Source of the DNA: Alicyclobacillus mali NBRC 102425 | GTDB lineage: Bacteria > Bacillota > Bacilli > Alicyclobacillales > Alicyclobacillaceae | DNA: 64,000 nucleotides | Reading direction: 5' to 3' | NCBI RefSeq assembly: GCF_001570745.1 | Contig: NZ_BCSG01000019.1 | Coordinates: 1-64,000, forward strand | In this document: positions 52,124-63,388 of the stretch, one piece after another | Position numbering within the stretch: position 1 is the first letter of the stretch | Layout: each line of letters opens with the position of its first letter | The notes under the pieces: generated by a model | What the model saw: the letters and a program-made list of their open reading frames with translations, nothing else | Database searches by the model: none | What the model was told of the DNA's origin: nothing | Position numbers and translations under genes: made by a program

Positions 52124-53629
52124 CTACCGCCGCCACTCGTGCAACAGCCGCTGCTTCAAATCCCAGAGCGGTTTGGACAGATCCACGTGGTACTCATGCG
52201 GATTCAAGTGTCGGCGAACTTCCGACGAGAATGCGGACAACTGCGTTTCCACGCGCGCCTGGATCTCCTGCACCGTCGGCAACTCGTAGACCAGTTCACC
52301 GCCGACAAAGACTGGCTGCAGCAACTCCTCCACCTCGTAGTTCTGCACCACTTTGCGCTTGTACGTATGGATTGGATGGAACAGTTCGAGCGGCTCGGAC
52401 GGATCGTACATCTCCTCGTCGAGCGCGATGAGGTCCGCAGTGGCCGATCCGTTCACGTACAGGCGCAGGACCTTCTTCTTGCCTGGGTTCGTGATCTTGT
52501 TGGGATTTTCGGAGATCTTGATCCTCGGCTCCATTTGGTCGCCAAACTGCTGCGCGACGAGCTTGTACACGCAGCCAAGCGAAGGACAGTCTTCGCTCGT
52601 GATGAGCCGCGTGCCCACGCCCCAGGCGTCGATCTCGGCGCCCTGCGTCAGCAGGTCGCGAATGGTGTACTCGTCGAGATCGCTCGACGCGATGATCTGC
52701 ACCTCGGCAAGCCCCGCGTCGTTCAACATTTGACGGGCTCGCTTGGACAAATAGGCGAGATCGCCGCTGTCGATTCGAATTGCCCGGAGAGACTGACCCG
52801 CCGCCTTCATCTCAAGGCCGACGCAGATGGCGTTTGGCACGCCGCTCCTCAATACGTCGTACGTGTCGACGAGCAGGACCGTGTTGTCCGGAAACGCGGC
52901 CCGATATGCCTGGAATGCCTCATACTCGCTGGGGAAGCTCTGAATCCAACTGTGCGCCTGCGTGCCCGCAGCCGGAATGTTGTAGGCCTGCGCCGCCAAC
53001 ACGTTGCTCGTCGCCACGCATCCCCCGATGAACGCTGCGCGCGCGCCGAAGATGGCCGCGTCGGCATTTTGGGAGCGCCTGAGGCCCATTTCAATCACGG
53101 TGCTCCCGGGATGCCTGACGTTGGTCCGCGCCGCCTCCACGATCCGCCGCGCCTTCGTCGCGATGAGGCTCTGATGGTTGATGAACGCGAGCACCGCCGA
53201 CTCAATCAGCTGAACCTCCGCGATGGGCCCTTCCACGCGCAGGAGCGGCTCGTTGGGAAACACCACCGTGCCCTCCGGCACCGCGTACACGTCGCCCCGG
53301 AACCTGAAGTGGCGCAGATAGGAAAGAAAGTCGTCGGAGAACATGCCGAGCGACTGCAGGTAGGCGAGATCATCCTCTGAAAAGCGGAGATTGTGGAGGT
53401 ACCACGCCACCTGTTCGAGTCCCGCCGCGATGACGTAACCATTCCCGCAGGGATTCTTCCGGTAGAACAGGTCAAACACCACGCGGGTCTCGTGGCGACC
53501 GGCCCGGAAATGGCCGTACATCATCGTCAGTTGATACAAATCCGTGAGCAACGTCAGATGGCGATCACGATACACCGGCAACGCTCCTATCTCGTCGACG
53601 CGCGCCCTCGCGCGCTCTTTGATATCCAT
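52124..53629 (-). CDS. pncB: Nicotinate phosphoribosyltransferase
   Basis: It makes nicotinate mononucleotide from nicotinate and PRPP in NAD salvage. The 501 residues match the longer Gram-positive form. LLTDLYQLTMMYGHF and DLFYRKNPCGNGY open the protein, the catalytic His is in GTQAHSWIQSFPSEYEAF and the PRPP-side IRIDSGDLAYLS follows. VGTRLITSEDCPSLGCVYKLV is near the C-terminal domain. Start ATG 53629 has GGGG close by. Confidence 0.93.
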   Translation of the reverse strand: MDIKERARARVDEIGALPVYRDRHLTLLTDLYQLTMMYGHFRAGRHETRVVFDLFYRKNPCGNGYVIAAGLEQVAWYLHNLRFSEDDLAYLQSLGMFSDDFLSYLRHFRFRGDVYAVPEGTVVFPNEPLLRVEGPIAEVQLIESAVLAFINHQSLIATKARRIVEAARTNVRHPGSTVIEMGLRRSQNADAAIFGARAAFIGGCVATSNVLAAQAYNIPAAGTQAHSWIQSFPSEYEAFQAYRAAFPDNTVLLVDTYDVLRSGVPNAICVGLEMKAAGQSLRAIRIDSGDLAYLSKRARQMLNDAGLAEVQIIASSDLDEYTIRDLLTQGAEIDAWGVGTRLITSEDCPSLGCVYKLVAQQFGDQMEPRIKISENPNKITNPGKKKVLRLYVNGSATADLIALDEEMYDPSEPLELFHPIHTYKRKVVQNYEVEELLQPVFVGGELVYELPTVQEIQARVETQLSAFSSEVRRHLNPHEYHVDLSKPLWDLKQRLLHEWRR

Positions 53630-53664
53630 CCCCTCATCCCCACCTTGGCTCGACTGAGCTTACT

Positions 53665-54540
53665 TCACTCGACGGCAAGACGCGCCCCAAGCGCCCGGAG
53701 CATCTCGCCATCCGATCCGGCACACACGTCCCGAACGCGGAGCGAATAAGGCTCACCTTCCATCGACTGGATGACACCGCCCGCTTCCTGGACCAACAGC
53801 GCCCCTGCCGCGATGTCCCAGGCGTTGAGATCAAACTCCCAGAACACGTCGATGCGCCCCGCGGCCACATAAGCCAGATGCAGCGCGGCAGCGCCCAGCG
53901 TTCGCAGGCTCTTCACCTGGGCGATCACGTCCGCGGCTCTTTGCATCACGCGCGCTCGATCGCGGTGCCGGACGGGGAGGCCCGTCGCCATGACCGCGCG
54001 CCGCAATTCGCACACGCCGGACACGCGCATGCGCTTGCCCGGCCAATCCTCGGACGGCGCGGCGAGCCACGCCTCCACATCGTGATGACCCGCAGCATAC
54101 GCGCCCTGCCCGCGCAGCGCGTAAAACCACTCGCCTCGATACGGATCTAGCACGACGCCCATGCGCACCTCGCGGTCGCGCGCGTAAGCGATGGAAACCA
54201 CGCTCAGCGGCAGCTGATGGACGAAGTTCGTGGTGCCGTCCAGCGGATCAACAATCCACAGGTCCGCACAGTCGAGGCAATTCGTCAGCGCCTCGACCGC
54301 CGCTTCCCGGCCCGGCCGCACGCCCTCCTCACCCAGAACGCGATGATCCGGGAACGCATCGGCGAGCGTGCGGCGGATAGCCTCTTCACAGGCGCGATCG
54401 ACGTCGGTCACCACGTCCGCCAATGAAGATTTGGTCTCCACCACCAACTCTGTCCGATAACGCCCGATCATCTGAGCGCCCGCAGCACGGGCTGCGCGAA
54501 ACGCGGCCGCAGCGAGCGAAACGTAAGACGGCTCCATCAT
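53665..54540 (-). CDS. Inositol monophosphatase-family phosphatase
   Basis: This is a Mg-dependent sugar or nucleotide monophosphatase. The 291-residue fold keeps the metal motifs: VLGEEG (about 68-73), WIVDPLDGTTNFVHQ (about 95-109) and LNAWDIAAGALLVQEAGG (about 234-251). Members act on inositol-1-phosphate, fructose-1,6-bisphosphate, NADP or PAP; I cannot choose. It precedes pncB by 35 bases on the same strand, which may hint at a pyridine nucleotide substrate. A second ATG follows immediately. Confidence 0.9.
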   Translation of the reverse strand: MMEPSYVSLAAAAFRAARAAGAQMIGRYRTELVVETKSSLADVVTDVDRACEEAIRRTLADAFPDHRVLGEEGVRPGREAAVEALTNCLDCADLWIVDPLDGTTNFVHQLPLSVVSIAYARDREVRMGVVLDPYRGEWFYALRGQGAYAAGHHDVEAWLAAPSEDWPGKRMRVSGVCELRRAVMATGLPVRHRDRARVMQRAADVIAQVKSLRTLGAAALHLAYVAAGRIDVFWEFDLNAWDIAAGALLVQEAGGVIQSMEGEPYSLRVRDVCAGSDGEMLRALGARLAVE

Positions 54541-54556
54541 GCGTCACAATCCCTTC

Positions 54557-54940
54557 TCAGTCGTCGCCCTTGAAATAGCGCCAATCGAGCTTCGACTGCT
54601 CCAGCAGCGCCTCAAAGGACTCACTGTCGTCCCGCGGATTGAGGAGTTCCTCGAATGACAACTCCTCGTCCGCTTCAAGCTGTCTTTTGTCGCGGATTTT
54701 TGCCGAATGCCGCTGGGTCTTCTGAGGCGCGCGCTCACTCGGTTCGGCCGGTTCGAGCGATGCTTTCAGCGCGAGAAGCTTTTCAGCCATTTCACCTTTC
54801 AGCGCGTCCTCCAGCTGGACCGTCGTCCTTGTGGGCTTATCCTCTTGCGCTTCTTTGGGCTGCTCCGACTCGCCACGCGCATAGGCGGGCTTGTCGAGTC
54901 CGTCTTCATCCCGTCGTTTCAAGGGTCTCCGTTTGGCCAT
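54557..54940 (-). CDS. DUF3886 (YqkK-like) small charged protein
   Basis: The 127-residue product is highly charged. The middle (TTVQLEDALKGEMAEKLLALKA) and the end (LSFEELLNPR, then LLEQSKLDWRYFKGD) match the DUF3886/YqkK pattern of SFEELL followed by LDW-x-x-FK. It is mostly helical and probably soluble; its role is unknown. The ATG at 54940 is supported by GGGGGC. It is upstream of the inositol phosphatase gene by 16 bases. Confidence 0.7.
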   Translation of the reverse strand: MAKRRPLKRRDEDGLDKPAYARGESEQPKEAQEDKPTRTTVQLEDALKGEMAEKLLALKASLEPAEPSERAPQKTQRHSAKIRDKRQLEADEELSFEELLNPRDDSESFEALLEQSKLDWRYFKGDD

Positions 54941-55091
54941 CGCACATGCCCCCCATCCCCGGTTTCGCCATGCATGGCCCGGGTGCCGAGCGATCTGCCC
55001 ACGCGCCAACAGGCGCGAGATGAACTTAGCTATCCGATTTGCTACAATACCCGTAGTTTGGTCCGATGACAAGCAGAGGAGGCGCATTCCA

Positions 55092-55172
55092 TTGCGGACT
55101 TTTTTCTGGGTGCTGTTTTGGGTGGCCGTCGTGGTCGTCGGCATTGAGACCTTCATTCCCCGGAGCATCTGA
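55092..55172 (+). CDS. 26-residue membrane peptide (TTG start)
   Basis: A TTG with a strong GAGGAGG site 9 bases upstream opens a 26-codon frame, MRTFFWVLFWVAVVVVGIET then FIPRSI. It is a single hydrophobic helix with a short tail. A TACAAT lies about 45 bases before it and a GC hairpin follows. Such peptides often regulate membrane complexes, but I cannot assign it. The ribosome site makes it more than a chance frame. Confidence 0.5.
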   Translation: MRTFFWVLFWVAVVVVGIETFIPRSI

Positions 55173-55186
55173 ACACACACAAGGCG

Positions 55187-55215
55187 GCGCGGCGCCCACT
55201 CCTCTCGTGCCGCGC
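55187..55215 (+). terminator. GC hairpin after the 26-residue peptide
   Basis: GCGCGGC and GCCGCGC pair around a 15-base loop just after the stop codon, followed by GTCTTGC. The T-rich part is weak. Confidence 0.4.
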
Positions 55216-55384
55216 GTCTTGCTCGCTCATCCCGAAGCCGTGCAACAGAGCTACGGCGCATGGACCTGCTGCCGTTGCCCCTCCGCACGCCATGCCAAAA
55301 CTGGCGCATCCCCATTTCGCGCATTATACTGGTAGTAAGATGGCCTTTTCACACGGAAAGACGGCATGAAGGGGGGCTGCGGAA

Positions 55385-55666
55385 ATGGAGGTCTACCGCT
55401 CAGACGCTTGGTCGAACGCCCACTTCCGGGTGAAAGACACGCTGGCGGCGTTGCTCAACGAAATGCGCGACTGCGGGTACAATCCCAGCCATCACATTTC
55501 GTATGACGCAGGCGAACACCACTTGCTGGTCGATCCTGTCATCCTCCACAAACACCCGTCCATCAAAGAGATGTACCTCCAATACCTGGACGCGTGCCAC
55601 GAGCGAGACAAGGCCGTCGAACATATCCAGCAGTTGCCCAAACTCGATCTTGGGTTTACCAATTAA
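55385..55666 (+). CDS. Small soluble protein of unknown function
   Basis: I do not recognise this 93-residue protein. It begins EVYRSDAWSNAHFRVKDTLA, has a His-rich middle (NPSHHISYDAGEHHLL), then a helical end (MYLQYLDACHERDKAVEHIQ). No signal or membrane segment. AAGGGGGG precedes the ATG at good distance and codon use looks like its neighbours. It is convergent with the Rrf2 gene, 27 bases apart. Confidence 0.65.
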   Translation: MEVYRSDAWSNAHFRVKDTLAALLNEMRDCGYNPSHHISYDAGEHHLLVDPVILHKHPSIKEMYLQYLDACHERDKAVEHIQQLPKLDLGFTN

Positions 55667-55692
55667 ACACACAAATTGACGACGTGCCGCCT

Positions 55693-56127
55693 CTACACCT
55701 GAAGCGGCACGTCGTCGTGCATGACGTCTGCGAGCGACAGCTGATCAAGCGCTCGCGCGATGGCTTTTGTCACCCGCACCCACACGCTTCGCGCGTGACA
55801 ACCCGCGTACAGATCGCATGAGGCGGTGTCGGGATCGGCGTCGTCCACGCATGCAATGGGCGCAAGCGATCCCTCGAGCACCCGCACCAACTCGCCGACC
55901 GAGATCTCCTCCGCCGGCCGACTCAGATGGTACCCGCCGTTCACGCCGCGAACGCTCGTCACCAGATTGGCCCGGCGCAGCTTCGCCATAATCTGATCCA
56001 AGAACGGCTCCGGGATGGCCTCCACCTCTGCGATGGCCCGGAGTGGCACCGGGCGCTCATGCCCCGCCATTCTGGCAAGCGCCACCATGGCGCGGAGCCC
56101 GTATTCTGTGCGGCTTGAAATCTTCAA
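55693..56127 (-). CDS. Rrf2-family regulator with three cysteines (IscR/NsrR-like)
   Basis: The 144-residue protein is an Rrf2 winged-helix regulator. EYGLRAMVALARM and a helix-turn-helix (LRAIAEVEAIPEPFLDQIMAK) are followed by the wing VRGVNGGYHLSRPAE. Three cysteines (about 91, 102 and 108) sit where IscR and NsrR hold an Fe-S cluster, but the spacing is C-x10-C-x5-C rather than C-x5-C-x5-C. The TTG start has GGAGGG 5 bases upstream. Lying right after the suf operon, it is a good candidate for its regulator. Confidence 0.85.
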   Translation of the reverse strand: MKISSRTEYGLRAMVALARMAGHERPVPLRAIAEVEAIPEPFLDQIMAKLRRANLVTSVRGVNGGYHLSRPAEEISVGELVRVLEGSLAPIACVDDADPDTASCDLYAGCHARSVWVRVTKAIARALDQLSLADVMHDDVPLQV

Positions 56128-56177
56128 GTTATCCCTCCGTTCCGCGTCGAACGCGGAGGGCGAGATCGACGACCGGG

Positions 56178-56489
56178 TCAGCCCTCGTCGTCGATCCACA
56201 CTTCTCCGCCGCGAACCTCCACCGGATACGTCTGCAGCGGAATCACGCACGGCAGAGCCGTTGGCTCGCCTGTGCGGATATCAAATTTTCCTCCGTGACG
56301 CGGACAGTGCACAATGTGCCCTTCCAGACGGCCCTCCGTGAGCGACTGAGCCGCGTGTGTGCACACATCCGACGTCGCATAAAACCCGTCCTCGGCGTGG
56401 TAAATGGCGACGTCGTCATAAGGCAACTCGACGCGCTTCATCTCCCCCACGCCGATCTCGGAGACACTCGCCACCTTGATCCAAGCCAT
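56178..56489 (-). CDS. Rieske [2Fe-2S] ferredoxin-like protein
   Basis: The 103-residue protein holds both Rieske boxes, CTHAAQSL (about 43-50) and CPRHGGKFD (about 62-70), giving 2 Cys and 2 His for the cluster. It resembles the ferredoxin subunits of ring-hydroxylating dioxygenases. No oxygenase is nearby, but it starts at the sufB stop (one-base contact), so it may serve the Suf machinery or be matured by it. Confidence 0.9.
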   Translation of the reverse strand: MAWIKVASVSEIGVGEMKRVELPYDDVAIYHAEDGFYATSDVCTHAAQSLTEGRLEGHIVHCPRHGGKFDIRTGEPTALPCVIPLQTYPVEVRGGEVWIDDEG

Positions 56490-57886
56490 CAGCCGATCGA
56501 ACCTTCCATTTCCAGCTTGATGAGCCGATTCATTTCGACAGCGTACTCCATCGGCAGCTCACGCGTGAATGGCTCAATGAACCCCATCACGATCATGCGC
56601 GTCGCTTCTTCCTCCGAAATTCCACGGCTCATGAGGTAAAACAGCTGCTCCTCGCTCACCTTGGATACCGAGGCCTCGTGCTCGAGTGTCACGTCGTCGT
56701 TCATGATCTCGTTGTACGGAATCGTGTCCGACGTCGAGTTGTCGTCGAGGATCAGCGTATCACACTTGATGTTCGCCTTCGCGCCCTTCGCGTTCGGGCC
56801 AAAGCTCGCGAGACCCCTGTATGTCGTCTTGCCGCCGTGCTTGCTGATGGACTTCGACACGATGGTCGATGTCGTGTTGGGCGCCAGGTGAACCACTTTC
56901 GCGCCCGCGTCCTGATGCTGGCCGCGGCCCGCCACCGCGATGGACAGCACCATCGCCTTCGCGCCCTCTTCCTTCATGTACACCGACGGGTACTTCATCG
57001 TCAGCTTCGAGCCGATATTGCCGTCGACCCATTCCATCGTGGCGTTGCGGTACGCAACGGCACGCTTTGTCACCAGGTTGTAGATGTTCGGCGCCCAGTT
57101 CTGAATGGTCGTATAGCGGCAGCGAGCACCGCTCTTCACGATGATCTCGACCACGGCGCTGTGCAGCGAGTTGGTGCTGTAAATCGGCGCCGTGCAGCCC
57201 TCGACGTAGTGGACGAAGCTGTCGTCGTCGCAGATGATGAGCGTGCGCTCGAACTGACCCATGTTCTCGGAGTTGATGCGGAAGTACGCCTGCAACGGAA
57301 CCTCGCAGCGAACCCCCTTCGGCACATAGATGAAGCTGCCGCCGCTCCACACCGCGCTGTTGAGCGCCGCGAACTTGTTGTCCTCCGGTGGCACGACGGT
57401 GCCGAAATACTCCTTGAACAGCTCAGGGTACTCGCGCAGCGCGCTATCCGTGTCCATGAAGATGACGCCCATTTTCTCGAGGTCCTGGCGCATCGAGTGG
57501 TAGACGACCTCCGACTCGTACTGCGCCGAGACACCCGCGAGGAACTTCTGTTCCGCCTCCGGGATGCCGAGGCGATCAAACGTCCGCTTGATCTCCTCCG
57601 GCACCTCGTCCCACGAGCGCCCCTTCTTTTCTGTCGGTTTCACGTAGTACGTGATGTCGTCGAAGTTGAGCTCGCTCAGATCGCCGCCCCACATGGGCAT
57701 CGGCTTCTGCTCAAATATCTCCAGCGCGCGCAGGCGGAAGTCAGTCATCCATCCGGGCTCGTTCTTCATCATCGAGATCTGCTCGACGGTCTTTCGCGAC
57801 AAACCCTTGTCGAGCTTCGCCACGGCGATGTCCGGGTCGTGAAAACCATACTGGTACTCTTCCATGTCCGGCAGCACTTTCGCCAT
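56489..57886 (-). CDS. sufB: Fe-S cluster assembly scaffold SufB
   Basis: SufB forms the SufBCD scaffold and takes sulfur from SufS/SufU. The 465 residues show the SufB signature [42 protein letters not shown] and the C-terminal [20 protein letters not shown]. The C-terminal [16 protein letters not shown] has the conserved Glu/His region. ATG 57886 is chosen with GGAGGGG 7 bases before. It is the fifth suf gene in the minus-strand order C-D-S-U-B. Confidence 0.97.
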   Translation of the reverse strand: MAKVLPDMEEYQYGFHDPDIAVAKLDKGLSRKTVEQISMMKNEPGWMTDFRLRALEIFEQKPMPMWGGDLSELNFDDITYYVKPTEKKGRSWDEVPEEIKRTFDRLGIPEAEQKFLAGVSAQYESEVVYHSMRQDLEKMGVIFMDTDSALREYPELFKEYFGTVVPPEDNKFAALNSAVWSGGSFIYVPKGVRCEVPLQAYFRINSENMGQFERTLIICDDDSFVHYVEGCTAPIYSTNSLHSAVVEIIVKSGARCRYTTIQNWAPNIYNLVTKRAVAYRNATMEWVDGNIGSKLTMKYPSVYMKEEGAKAMVLSIAVAGRGQHQDAGAKVVHLAPNTTSTIVSKSISKHGGKTTYRGLASFGPNAKGAKANIKCDTLILDDNSTSDTIPYNEIMNDDVTLEHEASVSKVSEEQLFYLMSRGISEEEATRMIVMGFIEPFTRELPMEYAVEMNRLIKLEMEGSIG

Positions 57887-57937
57887 GTCCAATCCCCTCC
57901 TCGTGGTCGATCTCGGCCGCAGCTCGCGGCCCTTTCC

Positions 57938-60880
<2,943 letters not shown>

Positions 60881-60895
60881 GGCTGCGTCACCCCC

Positions 60896-61681
60896 TCAGG
60901 CTTCCACTTCGACAGTCTCATCTTCAATGCCGAGTTCTTGCTTCAACCAGTCATATCCCTTGGCCTCGAGCTCCTCGGCGAGTTTGGCGTCGCCCGACTT
61001 GACAATACGTCCCTGCATCATCACGTGCACCACGTCCGGCACGATGTAATTCAAAAGCCGCTGATAGTGCGTGATGATGAGGAAACCGATGTTATCCGAG
61101 CGCAGCTGATTGACGCCATTCGCGACGATTTTCAACGCGTCGATATCAAGGCCGGAGTCGATCTCGTCCAAAATGGCAATGCGAGGCTCGAGCATGGCCA
61201 TCTGCAGGATCTCGTTCCGCTTCTTCTCGCCCCCGGAGAAGCCCTCGTTCAAGTACCGCTCAGCAAACGATGGATCGATGCTCAATTCCTTCATCTTCTG
61301 CACGAGGCGGCGATGGAACTGAAGCACAGGCATCTCGTTCCCCTCACCGCGGCGGGCGTTCAACGCCGTGCGGATGAAGTTGGCGTTCGACACACCGGGA
61401 ACCTCGGCCGGGTACTGCATGGCCAGGAACAGCCCCGCGCGAGCGCGCTCGTCCACCGACATCTCCAGGACGTTCTGGCCGTCGAGCAGGATCTCTCCGC
61501 CGGTCACCTCGTAATGCGGATGGCCCATGATGGCCGAAGCCAGCGTGGATTTGCCTGTCCCATTCGGGCCCATGATGGCGTGAATCTCTCCTCCGCGAAC
61601 ATGAAGGTCCACGCCCTTCAGAATCTCCTTGCCTTCCACCGCAACGCGAAGGCCGCGAACAACAAAATCCGGTTTGCTCAC
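60896..61681 (-). CDS. sufC: Fe-S cluster assembly ATPase SufC
   Basis: The ABC-type ATPase of the SufBCD complex. In 261 residues it has Walker [14 protein letters not shown], signature [13 protein letters not shown], Walker [13 protein letters not shown] and the H-loop ITHYQRLL. The GTG at 61681 has AGAGGT upstream. It is the first gene of the suf operon; an inverted repeat lies just before it. Confidence 0.97.
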   Translation of the reverse strand: MSKPDFVVRGLRVAVEGKEILKGVDLHVRGGEIHAIMGPNGTGKSTLASAIMGHPHYEVTGGEILLDGQNVLEMSVDERARAGLFLAMQYPAEVPGVSNANFIRTALNARRGEGNEMPVLQFHRRLVQKMKELSIDPSFAERYLNEGFSGGEKKRNEILQMAMLEPRIAILDEIDSGLDIDALKIVANGVNQLRSDNIGFLIITHYQRLLNYIVPDVVHVMMQGRIVKSGDAKLAEELEAKGYDWLKQELGIEDETVEVEA

Positions 61682-61716
61682 ACGAACCGACCTCTCTCTT
61701 TTCGCCTGTATCTTGG

Positions 61717-61729
61717 CAACATAATGTTG
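61717..61729 (-). repeat. 13-base perfect palindrome upstream of sufC, possible operator
   Basis: CAACAT-A-ATGTTG is a perfect 6-1-6 inverted repeat 36 bases before the sufC start. It could be a site for the Rrf2 regulator or another repressor. No clear promoter hexamers can be fixed around it. Confidence 0.4.
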
Positions 61730-61787
61730 ACTGCATAAGTCATCTTTCGATCCCAAGCGTACCACATCGACAGCAAAAAGCAAGTCG

Positions 61788-61817
61788 GCGCAGGGCGGAA
61801 GCGCCCCCGCCCTGCGC
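61788..61817 (-). terminator. Terminator hairpin between the sufT-like gene and sufC
   Basis: GCGCAGGGCGG pairs perfectly with CCGCCCTGCGC over an 8-base loop, 8 bases after the stop of the DUF59 gene. On the minus strand CTTGCTTTTTGC follows after a short gap, so termination is likely and the suf operon probably has its own promoter. Confidence 0.65.
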
Positions 61818-61825
61818 GATATGTG

Positions 61826-62134
61826 TTAGAACAAGTACTTGAACACCAGCTTGGCCTCTTCGGACATCATCTCTTTGTCCCAGGGCGGATCGAAGGTCAA
61901 CTCCACGTCGACCTCTTCGACCCCTTCCAGCTCGGACAGCTTCTCGATGATCTGTTCCTTGATGTCGTCAAACAACGGGCATCCCATCGTCGTCAGGGTG
62001 ACGGTAACCTTGATTCGCTTCCCGCCCTCCTGAATGTCGACGCCATACACCATGCCCAGGTTGACGATGTCGATCTGGATCTCGGGGTCAAGCACGTCCA
62101 TCAAGACTGTGCGCACCTGTTCCTCGGTGACCAC
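61826..62134 (-). CDS. DUF59/MIP18-family Fe-S assembly factor (SufT-like)
   Basis: The 102-residue protein matches the DUF59 family of Fe-S carrier or maturation factors. VLDPEIQIDIVNLGMVYGV is near the start, the conserved Cys is in LTTMGCPLFDDI (about 50) and the end has VELTFDPPWDKEMMSEEAK. GTG 62134 fits AAGGGGGG better than GTG 62140. It stands just upstream of the suf operon, which supports a role in Fe-S assembly. Confidence 0.9.
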   Translation of the reverse strand: MVTEEQVRTVLMDVLDPEIQIDIVNLGMVYGVDIQEGGKRIKVTVTLTTMGCPLFDDIKEQIIEKLSELEGVEEVDVELTFDPPWDKEMMSEEAKLVFKYLF

Positions 62135-62157
62135 GCGCACCCCCCCTTAGTCACATT

Positions 62158-63270
62158 TTACAGCAAACTGTCGATCGGCGTATACGCCAGCCCGAGCGCA
62201 TCCGCCACCGCCTGGTACGTGACACGGCCCTTGTAGACGTTCACGCCGCGGGCCAACGCCGGATCGTGCCGAAGCGCATCCTCACGCCCCTGCGCGAGCC
62301 GCAGCGCGTAGGGGGCCGTCGCGTTGGTCAGTGCAAGTGTCGAGGTTCGCGGCACCGCGCCCGGAATGTTGGCCACCGCGTAATGGAGCACGCCGTGCTT
62401 TTCAAACACAGGGTTCGAGTGCGTCGTAATGCGGTCGATGGTCTCAATGGACCCGCCCTGATCGATGGCCACGTCGACCACCACGGCGCCGCGGTTCATG
62501 CCCTTGATCATCTCTTCCGTGACGATCTTCGGTGCGCGCGCCCCCGGGATGAGCACTGCGCCGATAAGGAGATCCGCACCCTCGATGTGCTCCCGCAGAT
62601 TGTACGGGTTGGACATCATGGTCCGCACGCGCCCCTGGAACAGGTCGTCCAGTTCCCGCAGCCGCTTCGGATTGTTGTCGAAGATGGTGACATCGGCGCC
62701 CATGCCGACGGCCACGCGGGCCGCATTGGTGCCGACGATCCCGCCGCCCACCACAATCACGCGCGCAGGCGGTACACCGGGCACGCCGCCGAGCAACACG
62801 CCGCGCCCGCCGTGCGCCTTCTCCAAGAAGTGTGCCCCAATCTGAATGGACATGCGTCCCGCCACTTCGGACATCGGAGTCAAGAGGGGCAGCGAACGGT
62901 CTTCCAGTTGCACCGTCTCGTACGCGATGGCAGTGACGCCCGAATCCATCAGCGCCTTCGTGAGCTCCGGTTCCGGCGCGAGGTGGAGATAGGTAAATAA
63001 AATGAGCCCGGACCGGAAGTGCGAATATTCAACCGGTTGGGGCTCTTTGACCTTCATGACCATGTCCGCCGATTTCCAGACCGTCTCTGCGTCCGGGACG
63101 ATGGTGGCGCCTGCCGAGGTATAGTCTTCGTCTCGAAAACCGCTTCCCTCTCCCGCCCCCGCCTCAATCCGAACCTCGTGCCCTTGGTCCACCAGCGCGT
63201 GCGCTAGTGCCGGCGTGATGGCCACCCGATTCTCGTTGTCCTTCAATTCCTTGGGTACACCAATAATCAC
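62158..63270 (-). CDS. ald: Alanine dehydrogenase
   Basis: It interconverts L-alanine and pyruvate plus ammonia with NAD. The 370-residue hexamer type has the N-terminal [18 protein letters not shown]75 in [13 protein letters not shown]96 in [12 protein letters not shown], the NAD site [21 protein letters not shown] and late [12 protein letters not shown]. The GTG start follows GGGGGAT. It is 17 bases upstream of the SufT-like gene but probably a separate function. Confidence 0.96.
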   Translation of the reverse strand: MIIGVPKELKDNENRVAITPALAHALVDQGHEVRIEAGAGEGSGFRDEDYTSAGATIVPDAETVWKSADMVMKVKEPQPVEYSHFRSGLILFTYLHLAPEPELTKALMDSGVTAIAYETVQLEDRSLPLLTPMSEVAGRMSIQIGAHFLEKAHGGRGVLLGGVPGVPPARVIVVGGGIVGTNAARVAVGMGADVTIFDNNPKRLRELDDLFQGRVRTMMSNPYNLREHIEGADLLIGAVLIPGARAPKIVTEEMIKGMNRGAVVVDVAIDQGGSIETIDRITTHSNPVFEKHGVLHYAVANIPGAVPRTSTLALTNATAPYALRLAQGREDALRHDPALARGVNVYKGRVTYQAVADALGLAYTPIDSLL

Positions 63271-63388
63271 CTAGATCCCCCCAGCGAGCCTTGGGGCAAG
63301 TCGCCCTCGTTTGTTCCGCATCCAGTGTACTGAGCACGTCCACGAAACGCAATGGCAGGCGGGGGACTGGGACAATACGGGTGCTACC

